Source: Bifidobacterium santillanense | GTDB taxonomy: Bacteria > Actinomycetota > Actinomycetes > Actinomycetales > Bifidobacteriaceae | Assembly: GCF_018555385.1 (NCBI RefSeq) | Contig: NZ_JAFEJS010000003.1 | Location: 1-64,000, forward strand | Length of the DNA: 64,000 nucleotides | Reading direction: 5' to 3' | Shown here: piece after piece, positions 36,787 through 46,009 of the stretch | Layout: every line of letters starts with the position of its first letter | Numbering within the stretch: position 1 is the first letter of the stretch | Made by a program: the position numbers and the translations under genes | The notes under the pieces: model-generated | Databases searched by the model: none | Told to the model about the DNA's origin: nothing | Seen by the model: only the letters and a program-made list of their open reading frames with translations

Positions 36787-37227
36787 TCAGGCGAGGGCCT
36801 TGGCCAGTTCGTCGGCGTCGGAGGCCGTGTTGACCGCGGCGAGCCTGTCGGTATCGGTCAGAAGACCGGCCAGCGCCTGCATCAGGTCGATGTGGGCGTT
36901 GGAGTCCTCGGCCGCGAGGCAGAACATCGTGGAGATCGGGTGAGCCGCGTCATCGGCCAGATCGAATGGCTCGTCGACATGCAGGACGGACAGGGACGTC
37001 CTGTTCACTCCGGTCTCGGGGCGTGCGTGAGCGAGCGCGACCCCTCCGCCGAGGTCGATGTAGGTGCCGCCCGGCGACGAGATCGATGTTTTGATCGCGT
37101 CGATGTAGCCGCCGGTGATGGCGTCAGCGTCGAGCAGCGGACGGGTCACCTCGTCGACCGCCTCACGCCAGTCGGATACGCGATCGGCGTACAGGACGCC
37201 GCCCTGCTGGAAATATGACGAAAGCAC
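36787..37227 (-). CDS. ulaC: PTS mannitol/ascorbate-type subunit EIIA
   Basis: A 146-aa phosphocarrier of the EIIA type 2 fold. The phosphorylated His68 lies in GGGVALAHARPETGV; REAVDEVTRPLLD and YIDAIKTSISSPGG are the usual helix and first loop. The start is the GTG of MVLSSYFQQGG, because AAGGAGG ends four bases before it; an earlier in-frame GTG lies upstream of that ribosome site and is less likely. It is the first gene of the EIIA-EIIB-EIIC set. Confidence 0.85.
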   Translation of the reverse strand: MLSSYFQQGGVLYADRVSDWREAVDEVTRPLLDADAITGGYIDAIKTSISSPGGTYIDLGGGVALAHARPETGVNRTSLSVLHVDEPFDLADDAAHPISTMFCLAAEDSNAHIDLMQALAGLLTDTDRLAAVNTASDADELAKALA

Positions 37228-37398
37228 AATGCCTCCTTGCGAGTTCGCTCCCACCGGTTGCGCGCACCACCACGCGTTGCGGTGATGCGGCGGCGGCCGA
37301 GCAATCGGTCTTCATGGTTATGTCCGCTGCCTCGGCCTGCGGCGGCCTTGGCGGAATCCGGTCCGCGGTTCATCCCGCCTCGTCGAATTCGTAATATC

Positions 37399-37422
37399 AT
37401 CATATCGTCATAACGACATGAT
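37399..37422. promoter_or_regulatory. 24-bp palindrome upstream of the PTS operon
   Basis: ATCATATCGT - cata - ACGACATGAT is an inverted repeat with one mismatch. TCATAACG overlaps it and is repeated once just downstream. It lies 172 bp before the EIIA start in an AT-richer patch. An operator for the neighbouring GntR protein is the simplest reading, though GntR/HutC sites are often shorter. Confidence 0.5.
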
Positions 37423-37488
37423 GTCATAACGGCGTGTCGGAGCACGGACGACACCGGACCGAGGCACCAAGGACCGGTCGATCATCCG

Positions 37489-38820
37489 CTACTCGCGACG
37501 CTGCTCGACCTGCTCGAGCTCGGCCTCCTGCATGGCGTTGCGGACCACGTCCGGCACCGCATCATGCACCGCGCCGACCGCATCGGACCACTGACCGGCC
37601 CATTGGATGCGCATCTGGCGCCAGTCCTCGCGCATGTCGCGGAACAGATCGGACAGCGACACGTGCTCCCCGTCGCCGGCACGCGCACCTTCGCCGGCCC
37701 CAGTCCCGGTCCCGGCCGCCGCGGCATCTTCGGCCCCGGCACTTCCAGCCCCGTTCCCGGCAGTCTCGCCTACGACCGGTACAGCCGCCGACGCGGGCGC
37801 ATCCGGCACCAGACCGTCCATCCCCTTGGCGACGGCGAGCTTCAGGATGCCGAGCAGTTCGTGCAGCGCGGCGGGGATCGTGATCTCGTCGTCGCGCTCG
37901 ATTTCGTCGCGCAGCGACTCGATGCGCCGGCGCAGCGCGTCCGCGTCCTCCGGGTCGATCTTCAGACCCGCGATCAGGGACTGGCGCATCGTCTCGTAGT
38001 CGAGGTTCGCGAAGAAGTTGAGCTGCTGGAGCTTCATGAACCGCCTGAGCTCGGGGAACCGTTCGTCGATGTACGTCTCGCGGTCGTCGGCCGCCTTCAT
38101 CCAGTCGCGGATCAGCCGCGGGTCGAGTCCGGCGGTGATCGACCCCTCGCGCAGACGATAGTGGTACAGCGCCTCGGGGATGCGCACGACGCGCGTGGCC
38201 GCGCCGATCACCTCGCAGATGCGCGCGAGGTCCTCGATCTTGCGCCCCACGGGGAACGAGAACCCGGAACCCTGATACGTGGACGCGGGAGCCAGGAACG
38301 CCCAGAAGTAGCCGTCGATCTCGGCCCTGACCTGCATCTTGACGGCCTCGACGGGCTCCAGCACCTGCACCTGGTCGAAGTCGTTGTGGCGGTAGTCGGA
38401 CAGCAGCGGCTTGCCGCTTTCGGAGATCGTGTCGAACTTGAACATCACGAGGTCGGCGTCGTACTTGCGCATCGCCGTAAGGCAGTCCTCGACGAGGTTC
38501 GGCGCGACGGTGTCGTCGGAGTCGGCGAAGTAGATGTAGTCGCCGGTCGCACGCGCGATGCCGGCGTTGCGCGCGTCGGACAGGCCGCCGTTGGGCTTGT
38601 GGATGACGCGCACGCGCGGGTCGCGTTCGGCCCACGCGTCGCACATCGCGGGGCACTCGTCGGGAGACCCGTCGTCGACGAGCAGGATCTCCAGGTTCCG
38701 GTACGTCTGCGCCGTGACGGACGCGACGCACGCGTCGAGGTACGACGCGACCTTGTAGACGGGGATGATGACGCTGACCAGAGGCTGCTGCGGCTCACGT
38801 TGCGACGACTCACGTTCCAT
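37489..38820 (-). CDS. Family 2 glycosyltransferase with a disordered C-terminal extension
   Basis: A 443-aa GT-A enzyme. The nucleotide-sugar site is seen in VSVIIPVYKVASYLDACVAS, the VDDGSPD segment (Asp49-Asp50) and the metal-binding DSD at 100-102 in FADSDDT. The GT2 domain ends near 300. Residues 350-400 are Ala/Gly-rich low complexity, followed by an amphipathic, Trp-containing helix that may touch the membrane. Wall or surface polysaccharide synthesis is likely; donor and acceptor are unknown. The ATG of MERESSQ is preferred; upstream in-frame codons give a non-family tail. It is divergent from the response regulator gene. Confidence 0.85.
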   Translation of the reverse strand: MERESSQREPQQPLVSVIIPVYKVASYLDACVASVTAQTYRNLEILLVDDGSPDECPAMCDAWAERDPRVRVIHKPNGGLSDARNAGIARATGDYIYFADSDDTVAPNLVEDCLTAMRKYDADLVMFKFDTISESGKPLLSDYRHNDFDQVQVLEPVEAVKMQVRAEIDGYFWAFLAPASTYQGSGFSFPVGRKIEDLARICEVIGAATRVVRIPEALYHYRLREGSITAGLDPRLIRDWMKAADDRETYIDERFPELRRFMKLQQLNFFANLDYETMRQSLIAGLKIDPEDADALRRRIESLRDEIERDDEITIPAALHELLGILKLAVAKGMDGLVPDAPASAAVPVVGETAGNGAGSAGAEDAAAAGTGTGAGEGARAGDGEHVSLSDLFRDMREDWRQMRIQWAGQWSDAVGAVHDAVPDVVRNAMQEAELEQVEQRRE

Positions 38821-39094
38821 GCGCACCAGCGTAACGCCGCCGCACGAAGGCGGTGTGAAGACCCGACGACCCACGGGTTCACAACGACGAGGAGCGGTTC
38901 CGCGCATCCGTCCATCGATGTCCGGCGACCCACGGACCACGGTCCGCCGGAACGGGGACGAGGCGCGTCATACAGGGACGCGGGACGGCAAACGACTGCC
39001 GGCGCGGCGCGAAACCCGCGGATACAATCGGAATGAGTGGCGCATGCGGCGCACGGCGCCTCGGGAGTACAGACGAGGGACGAGGAGGTTGGTC

Positions 39095-39832
39095 ATGCGC
39101 GAGATCCGCATCGGGGTGGTCGAGGACGACGCCTCGGCGTGCCAGCAGGTGCTGGACTACCTCAACCGGTATCAGGCCGAGAGCGAGGGGGACTCGGCAC
39201 CGGACGCCGTGCGGTTCACGGTCTCGGTGTTCGACGACGGCGCGAAGATCGTCGAACGGTACGCGCCGGTGTACGACATCCTGCTGCTCGACATCGAGAT
39301 GAAGGACATGGACGGCATGGAGGCGGCGCGGCGCATCCGCGAGCGCGACGACTCGGTCGTGATCGTGTTCATCACCGCGGCGCCGCAGTACGCGATCAAC
39401 GGCTATCAGGTGGGCGCGCTGTCGTATCTGTTGAAGCCGGTGCCGTGGTTCGCGTTCAAGCAGGAGATGAAGCGGTCGATCGACATGGTGCGTCGGCGTT
39501 CGGACGAGTCGCTGCTCATCGAGGCGGGCGGCGCGCAGCAGCGTCTGGAGCTCGCGGACGTCGTGTACGTGGAGTCGATCCGGCACACGATCATCGTCCA
39601 CACGCTCGCCGGCAAACTGTCGGTGACGGGCACGCTCAAGGCGTTCGAGGAGCGGCTCGACGGGCACGGGTTCTTCCGGTCGAACTCGTGCTATCTGGTG
39701 AACCTGCGTCACGTGCGAGGCATGGAGGATCAGGACTGCGTGATGTCGAACGGCGAGCGTCTGCGCGTGAGCCGGCCGCGCAAGAAGGCGTTCATGGCCG
39801 CGATGGCCGATTACGTGGGTGGCGTGCGGTGA
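39095..39832 (+). CDS. LytTR-type response regulator
   Basis: A 245-aa regulator of the AgrA/LytR type. The receiver domain has the acidic pair VVEDDAS, the phosphorylated Asp66 in LLLDIEMKDMDG, and Lys in SYLLKPV. The LytTR DNA-binding domain starts near 145 (LLIEAGGAQQRLELADVVYVES) and includes the typical FFRSNSCYLVNLRHV. GAGGAGG lies six bases before the ATG. The stop overlaps the start of the histidine kinase gene, so the pair is translationally coupled. LytTR systems often control peptide signalling or wall genes; the targets here are unknown. Confidence 0.93.
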   Translation: MREIRIGVVEDDASACQQVLDYLNRYQAESEGDSAPDAVRFTVSVFDDGAKIVERYAPVYDILLLDIEMKDMDGMEAARRIRERDDSVVIVFITAAPQYAINGYQVGALSYLLKPVPWFAFKQEMKRSIDMVRRRSDESLLIEAGGAQQRLELADVVYVESIRHTIIVHTLAGKLSVTGTLKAFEERLDGHGFFRSNSCYLVNLRHVRGMEDQDCVMSNGERLRVSRPRKKAFMAAMADYVGGVR

Positions 39833-41244
39833 ACGGCACGATCACGAACGCCCTGCCGGATATCCCGCGACTGTACACGGCGGTGTGCGAGTGGGCGGCG
39901 TGCGTCATGTATCTGACGGTCGTCTTCCGGCGCGTGCCGCTGCGGCGCACGGTCGCGGTGTGCGCGGCTGGGCTCGCGGCGATGGTCGCGATCCAGTATC
40001 TGGCCGGCGCGATGCCGCTGTGGTTCTGGCTGATCGGCATGCTGCTCGCGTTCGGCGGGATGTGGCTGATCGTGTGGCTCGGCTCCGGCTCGGGCCGGCG
40101 CGAGGGACTGTATGTGACGGCGCGCGCGTTCGTGCTGGCCGAGCTGGTCGCGTCGCTGCACTGGCAGCTGGCGACGTTCGTCCGGTCGGCGACGGGCGGG
40201 ATCCCGCCGCGAGGTTCGACGGACGATGCGATCGGAGTTTCGGGGCTTGCGGGGACGTTGAGCACATCGGACGACGGCTCATGGTGGCCGACGCTCGTCG
40301 AGATCACGCTGCTGATCGTCACGTACGTGGTCTGCTTCGGCGCGGCGTGGCTGGTGGAGCGCGGGAACTTCAGCAGCGACGAGCCGACGGACGTGACCGC
40401 GCGGCTCGCGGCCGGCACGGTGCTCATCACGCTGATGACGTTCGCGATGAGCAATCTGAGCTTCGTGTCGACGAACACGCCGTTCTCCGGCCGGATCGGC
40501 CAGGAGGTGTTCTACATCCGCACGCTGGTCGACTTCTGCGGGTTCGCGATCCTGTACGCGCAGCAGGAGCAGGCGCGACGCACGGCGGCGAGCATGGAGC
40601 TCGCCTCGATCAACGCGCAGCTGGAGAGCCAGCATCAGGAGTATCTCGCGTCGAAGGAGAACCTTGAGTCGATCGGACGGCTTGCGCATGATCTCAAGCA
40701 TCAGATCGCGGCCTTGCGCGCGGAGGTCGATCCGGGGCACGCGGCGGCCGGATTCGAGCAGCTGGAGCGCTCGGTCGCCGAGTACAGCGCGCAGCAGCAT
40801 TCCGGCAATCCGGTGCTCGACGTGATCCTCACGACGAAGACGCGCGCCTGCGACGAACGCGGCATCACGTTCACGGCGGTCGCGGACGGCGCGCTGCTGG
40901 GGGCAGCGGGGATGTCGTCGATGGACATCGCGACGCTGTTCGGCAACGCGCTGGACAACGCGATCGAGGCGACGTCGCGCCTGGACGATCCCGAGCGACG
41001 GCTCATCCGGCTCGCGCTGTACGCGCAGGGCGGGTTCACGGTGATCCGCGTGGAGAACACGTTCGACGAGGCGACGCCGCTGCGCCGTGATGCGGCCGGC
41101 AACCTGCGCACGACGAAGCACGACGAGTCACGGCACGGGTTCGGCGTGAAGTCGATCCGGCACATCGCCGCGCAGTACGGCGGCGAAGTGTCGATCAAGG
41201 CCGAGGACGGCTGGTTCATGCTCACCGTGCTCCTGCCGCGGTAA
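39829..41244 (+). CDS. GHKL-type sensor histidine kinase, partner of the LytTR regulator
   Basis: A 471-aa membrane kinase of the AgrC type. Six or so helices form the sensor (to about 250). A coiled-coil linker (QARRTAASMELASINAQLES) leads to the phosphorylated His in LAHDLKHQIAALR. The ATPase domain has the N-box NALDNAIEA and a G-box HGFGVKSIRHIA, followed by a closing strand (WFMLTVLLP). The start is a GTG that overlaps the regulator's stop as GTGA (39829-39832). Sensor helices without an extracellular domain suggest a lipophilic or peptide ligand. No peptide precursor gene was found beside it. Confidence 0.9.
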   Translation: MNGTITNALPDIPRLYTAVCEWAACVMYLTVVFRRVPLRRTVAVCAAGLAAMVAIQYLAGAMPLWFWLIGMLLAFGGMWLIVWLGSGSGRREGLYVTARAFVLAELVASLHWQLATFVRSATGGIPPRGSTDDAIGVSGLAGTLSTSDDGSWWPTLVEITLLIVTYVVCFGAAWLVERGNFSSDEPTDVTARLAAGTVLITLMTFAMSNLSFVSTNTPFSGRIGQEVFYIRTLVDFCGFAILYAQQEQARRTAASMELASINAQLESQHQEYLASKENLESIGRLAHDLKHQIAALRAEVDPGHAAAGFEQLERSVAEYSAQQHSGNPVLDVILTTKTRACDERGITFTAVADGALLGAAGMSSMDIATLFGNALDNAIEATSRLDDPERRLIRLALYAQGGFTVIRVENTFDEATPLRRDAAGNLRTTKHDESRHGFGVKSIRHIAAQYGGEVSIKAEDGWFMLTVLLPR

Positions 41245-41253
41245 GGGCGCGGG

Positions 41254-42027
41254 TCACTGCTTGGGCATGATCCAGAACTTGAGGATCGGGTAGCTGACGA
41301 CGACCGCGAGCACCGTGTTGACCAGCGAGGCGATCGTGCCGGCGAGGCCCGCGTTCATGCCCCAGCCCTGGCACAGGGCGGTCACGTAGCCGGGCAGGAC
41401 CAGGTTGACGACGACGATCACGACGGCGAGGATCGCGTACTTCCATGCGGCGTCGGCGAAGCCGGCGTCGGACTTGAACACCCACTTCATCTGCACGAAA
41501 AAGTTGACGACCTGCGCGACCGCCTCGGCCGTGAGGAAGGTGAGGAAGCCGCCCAGTCCGTTGCCGGACTCCGGGTAGTTGAAGATCAGGAAGTGGAACG
41601 GCGCGGTCAGGCCCAGCGCGCCGACGAAGACCGCGGTGCCGATCCACGCGCCCACGAATCGCACGATCGTGGAGATGTTCGACAGCACGTTGAACAGGAT
41701 GAACTCCCAGATGGTCGGATGGGCGGCGATCCAGCGGCGGATCGGGCCGCGGGGCGCGGACGCGGCGGCGGCCGGCTCGGCGGACGGCTCGGTCAGGGTG
41801 ATGGTCGGTTCGGACTGGGACATGGTCGTGGATGCTCCTTCGACGAGAGAAACGGATGAGGTGGGAACGGTCCGCGTGGGCGCGGTGGCGGGGATGATGC
41901 CGGCGTCGTCCGCCGGATTGGATTCGGCCGGAACGGCACGTTCGGGGACGGCATCGGCCGGTACGGAACCGATAGGGGCGGCACGTTCGGAGTCTCCCGG
42001 CGTTCGCAGCCATCGCTCGTCACTCAT
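41254..42027 (-). CDS. GtrA-family membrane protein
   Basis: A 257-aa protein with four helices forming a GtrA domain (from about 95, FILFNVLSNISTIVRF, to the end). GtrA proteins are thought to flip lipid-linked sugars for surface glycan decoration. The start overlaps the end of the beta-glucosidase gene by eight bases, with AAGGAG before the ATG inside that gene. A second ATG at 41823 (MSQSEPTITL) also has GAAGGAG upstream. Translation from it would omit a 68-residue Pro/Ala/Ser-rich tail, so two forms are possible. Coupling with a beta-glucosidase is unusual for this family. Confidence 0.83.
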   Translation of the reverse strand: MSDERWLRTPGDSERAAPIGSVPADAVPERAVPAESNPADDAGIIPATAPTRTVPTSSVSLVEGASTTMSQSEPTITLTEPSAEPAAAASAPRGPIRRWIAAHPTIWEFILFNVLSNISTIVRFVGAWIGTAVFVGALGLTAPFHFLIFNYPESGNGLGGFLTFLTAEAVAQVVNFFVQMKWVFKSDAGFADAAWKYAILAVVIVVVNLVLPGYVTALCQGWGMNAGLAGTIASLVNTVLAVVVSYPILKFWIMPKQ

Positions 42028-44635
42028 GGTCGAGCTCCTTGGCGATGCGCTTGTTGGCGGATCGGTTGCGGAAGTGGGCGGCGGCGAGCGTGCAAGCCCC
42101 GCGGAACGTGCGGCCGTTGCCGATGGCGACGATCGCGTCGACCATCGCGGAGTCGACCATGCCGGCGGTCATCTTGGCCATCGCGCGCGGCGGCATGTTG
42201 AGGATGAACAGGGTGTTGAGGTCGGGGGCGCCGGTCTTCTCGCGCACCTTCGCCTCGCGACGTTCGAGCGTGCGGGCGATGGTACGGGCGACGAATCCGC
42301 GCGACCCGGACCAGCTCGAGATCGGGTCGTTGACGCCGAACACGGTCGGCTTGCCGGGGGCAATCACCTCGCGGCCGAACAGCGCGCGCATCTCCGCGTC
42401 GGTGACGTGCGTGACGTCGCCGGTGAGGTAGTGGCCGAGCGCCGGATCAGGGGCGGCATCACCGGCAGGGGCGGGGTCGACGACCGGCATGCCGAACGGG
42501 GCCGCGACGGTGACCGTGTACGTCATGGTCAGTGGCAGGGTCTCGGCGTCGAAGCCGACGGCGAGGGTCCACTCCCCCGCCTCGACGCGCCACGAGTCGG
42601 CCGCGACGTCGAAGTGACGGAACGTGTAGCGGTCGAAGGCGATGCGCACCCGCCTCGATTCGCCCGCCCCGAGCGCGACCTTCGCGAAGCCCTTGAGCTC
42701 GCGGGCAGGGCGCAGCACGCCGGAGCGCGACGGGCCGCTCACGTACAGCTGCACGACGGTCGCGCCGGGCACGTCGGAGTCGTTCGTCACGGTGACCTCG
42801 ACGCCGGAACCGTCGGCTGCGGGCGCGAAATCGGCGAGCGTGAAGCGCGAATAGGACAGGCCGTAGCCGAACGGGAATCGGACCGGCACGCCGGACGTCT
42901 CGTAGTAGCGGTAGCCGACGAACGGCCCCTCGCGGTAGATCGCGTCGCGTCCGGCGGCCGGATACCAGCCGGCGGACGGGCAGTCGTCGTAGCGCACGGG
43001 CCAGGTCTCGGCGAGATGCCCGGACGGATTGACCTTGCCGGTCAGCGCGCGCACGGTGGCGGACGCGCCGGCCTGACCGGACAGTCCGACGTAGAGGATC
43101 GCGGCGACGTCGTCGCACCACGGCAGTTCGACCGGGGAGCCGGCGACGAGTACGACGACGACCGGCTTGCCGGTGGCAGCGAGGGCCGCGACCAGGTCGT
43201 TCTGCGCCTGCGGGATGGCCATCGTGGAGCGGTCGAGTCCCTCGGATTCGCTGCGTTCGTCGAGGCCGACGACGGCGAGCGCGACGTCGACGTCGTCACG
43301 GGAGACGAGCGCGACGGCCTCGTCGATCAAAGCCGGATTCGCGGCGCCCTGACGGTCGTAACCGGCCGCGTAGCCGGTCACGGTGACCGGCGGGACGGCA
43401 CCGGCGGAGCCGAAGCCCGCGGACAGCGTCGAAGCCGACGCCAGCTTGCGCATCTCGTCGAGGATGTTCTCCTCGCGCGTGGCGTTGACCTTGGACGAGC
43501 CGGAGCCCTGGAATCGCGGGGTCTTCGCCATGTCACCGATCACGGCGACGCGCGTGCCGACCCCGAGCGGCAGAATCGGCGCGGACACGCCGTGCGGGGC
43601 GCCGAAGACGGACGGACGGGCATCGCCGCCGGCGAGCGCCGCGGCGACGGATGCGAGGGTTGCCGATTCCGTCGCCTCGTTCTTCAGCAGGACCATCGAG
43701 CCTTCGGCGACGCGGCGGGCGATCTCGTGATGCTCGGCGGCGACGGCGTCGTCGAGCAGATCGTCGCGCCCGACGCCGTCGAGGCGGGTCGCGCGCGCGA
43801 CCGCTGCGACCTCGCGGGCGCGGGCGTCGAGGTCGGCCTCGGCGAGCGTGCCGGCCTTGACCGCGGCGACGAGCTCGCGCACGGACGTGTATCCGGGGCT
43901 CGGCATCTCGAGCGAGCCGCCGGCCTTGACCGCGGCGACGGCGGAGTCAGAGCCTCCCCAGTCGGAGACGACCATACCGCGGAAGCCCCATTCGTCGCGC
44001 AGGATGTCGCCCAGCAGGTGCTTGTTCTCGTGCGCGTAGACGCCGTTGATCTGGTTGTACGAGGTCATGATGGTCATCGGACGGGCCTCGCGCACGGCGA
44101 TCTCGAAGCCGGTCAGGTAGATCTCGCGCATCGTGCGCTCGTCGATGACGGAGTTGGACGCCTGACGCCGCAGCTCCTGGCTGTTGACCGCGAAGTGCTT
44201 GGGGCAGGCGGCCACACCGTTCGACTGGATGCCGCGGATGAGTCCGGCGGCCATGCGCCCGGCCACGACGGGGTCCTCGGAGTAGTACTCGAAGTTGCGG
44301 CCGCACAACGGATTGCGTTTGATGTTGAGGCCCGGTCCGAGCAGCACGTTGACGTCGAGGTCGTGCGCCTCGTGGCCGAGCGCCTCGCCCATCTCCTCGG
44401 CGAGGGACGGGTCCCACGAGCCCGCGACCGTGCCGGCGGTCGGGAAGCAGGTGGCGGGCTTGGAGGCGCCAAGGCCGAGATGGTCGCCGGCGCCGAGCTG
44501 GCGGCGCACGCCGTGGGGTCCGTCGCTCATCACGAAGCTCGGGATGCCGGCGCGGTCGTTGCCGCGCGAGTCCCATTCGCTTCCGCCGGAAAGCATCGCC
44601 GCCTTCTCGGCCACCGAAAGCTCTTCGAGTTCCAT
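42020..44635 (-). CDS. GH3 beta-glucosidase, cytoplasmic
   Basis: An 871-aa retaining beta-glycosidase in normal GH3 order. The (beta/alpha)8 domain begins with IPSFVMSDGPHGVR and contains GPGLNIKRNPLCGRNFEYYSED, PKHFAVNSQE and the nucleophile D225 in VVSDWGG. The GH3 C-terminal sandwich (VALAVVGLDERSESEG) and a fibronectin-III-like domain (ARELKGFAKVALGAGE) follow. An extra 110 residues with helices end the protein. No signal peptide is present. GAAGGAGAG precedes the ATG at MELEELS. Likely substrates are beta-glucosides such as gentiobiose or plant glycosides. Upstream blocks are shared with the second GH3 gene. Confidence 0.92.
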   Translation of the reverse strand: MELEELSVAEKAAMLSGGSEWDSRGNDRAGIPSFVMSDGPHGVRRQLGAGDHLGLGASKPATCFPTAGTVAGSWDPSLAEEMGEALGHEAHDLDVNVLLGPGLNIKRNPLCGRNFEYYSEDPVVAGRMAAGLIRGIQSNGVAACPKHFAVNSQELRRQASNSVIDERTMREIYLTGFEIAVREARPMTIMTSYNQINGVYAHENKHLLGDILRDEWGFRGMVVSDWGGSDSAVAAVKAGGSLEMPSPGYTSVRELVAAVKAGTLAEADLDARAREVAAVARATRLDGVGRDDLLDDAVAAEHHEIARRVAEGSMVLLKNEATESATLASVAAALAGGDARPSVFGAPHGVSAPILPLGVGTRVAVIGDMAKTPRFQGSGSSKVNATREENILDEMRKLASASTLSAGFGSAGAVPPVTVTGYAAGYDRQGAANPALIDEAVALVSRDDVDVALAVVGLDERSESEGLDRSTMAIPQAQNDLVAALAATGKPVVVVLVAGSPVELPWCDDVAAILYVGLSGQAGASATVRALTGKVNPSGHLAETWPVRYDDCPSAGWYPAAGRDAIYREGPFVGYRYYETSGVPVRFPFGYGLSYSRFTLADFAPAADGSGVEVTVTNDSDVPGATVVQLYVSGPSRSGVLRPARELKGFAKVALGAGESRRVRIAFDRYTFRHFDVAADSWRVEAGEWTLAVGFDAETLPLTMTYTVTVAAPFGMPVVDPAPAGDAAPDPALGHYLTGDVTHVTDAEMRALFGREVIAPGKPTVFGVNDPISSWSGSRGFVARTIARTLERREAKVREKTGAPDLNTLFILNMPPRAMAKMTAGMVDSAMVDAIVAIGNGRTFRGACTLAAAHFRNRSANKRIAKELDHE

Positions 44636-44666
44636 GTCACTCTCCTTCGCAGTGATCACTTCGATT

Positions 44667-44750
44667 TCGTCGTTGATTCGATTGTGGCCGAATCGGCCGA
44701 GTCATGCGCCCGGTTTCGCCCATCCTGTCGTTCGGGGCGCATATTCTGCA
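44667..44750 (-). promoter_or_regulatory. Two-block control region shared by the GH3 genes, copy 1
   Basis: Block 1 (44667-44695) contains GATTCGATTGTGGCCGAA and block 2 (44718-44750) contains CCCATCCTGTCGTT and GCATATTCTGCA, plus-strand reading. Both recur in the same order and with nearly the same spacing (51 against 49 bases) upstream of the membrane-anchored GH3 gene at 50388-50469, while the flanking sequence differs. A regulator binding site plus promoter is likely. Confidence 0.65.
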
Positions 44751-44815
44751 TCGACCGGCGCCGGACAGCGGGGCGGCGCATCGATCGGCGACCCGAATCG
44801 GCGGATCAGGGCGGA

Positions 44816-45811
44816 TCAGCGGCGGCGTACGGCGTCGACCGCCTCGACGAACGACGACACGGCGGGGGTCGGATCGAGCGGGTAGAAGAGACCGTAGGCG
44901 AGGGTCAGATCCCAATCGACCGGCATCAGGCGGATCATCGGATGGATGTCGGTGCCGAAGGATCGGGCGAGGACGAGGTCGCCGCTGGCGGCGCAGGCGT
45001 TGAACTCGTCGAACGTGTAGCGCGGCATGTCGATCAGCGTGACGCCGGGCACCGTGCGCAGCAGGGCGCGCGCACGGTCCATCGCGTCGTTGTCGCCTTC
45101 GACGGGCAGGTGGACGCGCTGCCCGGCAAGGTCGGTCAGATGCAGCGGGCGCGACGACGGCCGCGATGACAACGGGTTCGACAGGGGCACGCCCATGCGC
45201 AGGGGGTACTCGCCCAGTTCGAGGACGTTGCAGGGATGGCGTTGGCTGGAGGGCGAGAAGCCGCTGGCGGCGACGTCGACGTCCTCGCCGAGCCGGTCGA
45301 GCGCGGCCATGAAGCCGTCCGTCGCCGTGCGGTCGGCGCGATCGACGGGGACGCCGCCCGCCGGCACTCCGGGCGCGGACGTGCCGTCCGGCATACCGGC
45401 CGCGGAGGATTCGTCGGCCATCGGCACCAGTTCGAGCCGCACCGGTTCCCCTCGCGCTTCCAGCCATGCGGCGGCCCGGGGCCACAGCTGAAGCACCGGA
45501 GTGGCCGGGCGCAGCAGGGAGACGGCGAGGCGGACCGTGCCGTTGGCGTCCTGCACCAGTCGGCGCGCGTGGCGCAGCGCGCGATCGCTGAGCCGGATGA
45601 TGCCCCGGGCGTCGTCGATCAGGGAGCGGCCCGCAGGTGTGGGGCTGACGCCGGCCCGGGTGCGGTCGAACAGGATCAGCCCGTGCTCGCGTTCGAAGCC
45701 GTTGATCTGCTTGGCGAGCGCGGTCGACGAGAGATGCAGGCGGCGCGCGGCCGCGTTGAAGCTGCCACATTCGGACGCCGCGATGATCGCGTCCAAACGT
45801 CGGTCGTACAT
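44816..45811 (-). CDS. LysR-family transcriptional regulator
   Basis: A 331-aa regulator. The N-terminal winged helix is clear (RRLDAIIAASECGSFNAAAR, then RRLHLSSTALAKQINGFERE and LILFDRTRAGVSPTPAG), with the LysR helix-turn-helix and the following wing. The effector domain (from about 92) carries an unusual Gly/Pro/Ala insertion around 138-160. AAAGGAGG precedes the ATG. It is divergent from an MFS gene, which is the usual LysR target, and also lies just upstream of the beta-glucosidase gene. The palindrome at 45891-45903 is a possible binding site. Confidence 0.9.
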   Translation of the reverse strand: MYDRRLDAIIAASECGSFNAAARRLHLSSTALAKQINGFEREHGLILFDRTRAGVSPTPAGRSLIDDARGIIRLSDRALRHARRLVQDANGTVRLAVSLLRPATPVLQLWPRAAAWLEARGEPVRLELVPMADESSAAGMPDGTSAPGVPAGGVPVDRADRTATDGFMAALDRLGEDVDVAASGFSPSSQRHPCNVLELGEYPLRMGVPLSNPLSSRPSSRPLHLTDLAGQRVHLPVEGDNDAMDRARALLRTVPGVTLIDMPRYTFDEFNACAASGDLVLARSFGTDIHPMIRLMPVDWDLTLAYGLFYPLDPTPAVSSFVEAVDAVRRR

Positions 45812-45890
45812 GGCCGTTTCCTCCTTTCGGTCCGCGTTCGCGGGCAGCTCTCCTCGGGGAGGGGGCCAGGGCCCGTACCGGCATCAACCA

Positions 45891-45903
45891 TGTGGTAACC
45901 ACA
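45891..45903. promoter_or_regulatory. Palindrome between divergent LysR and MFS genes
   Basis: TGTGGT-A-ACCACA is a perfect 13-base inverted repeat, 80 bp upstream of lysR and 107 bp upstream of the MFS start. It is placed as a LysR-type autoregulatory site would be. Confidence 0.5.
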
Positions 45904-46009
45904 AGAGTGCACCTTCACCCGTAAAGCTGCCACAGAACGGCCATATTCCAACGAGAGCGAGCCTACAATCCGTTTTCGGAACCATCGAGAAGAGGGAAGT
46001 GAATCGAAT

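Noticed and set aside
41579..45169. Very long plus-strand open frame (over 1,100 codons) across the GtrA and beta-glucosidase genes
   Set aside because: It is the antisense of genes with clear family motifs. The translation is Arg/Gly/Ala/Asp-rich without domains, as expected for the opposite strand of GC-rich codons.
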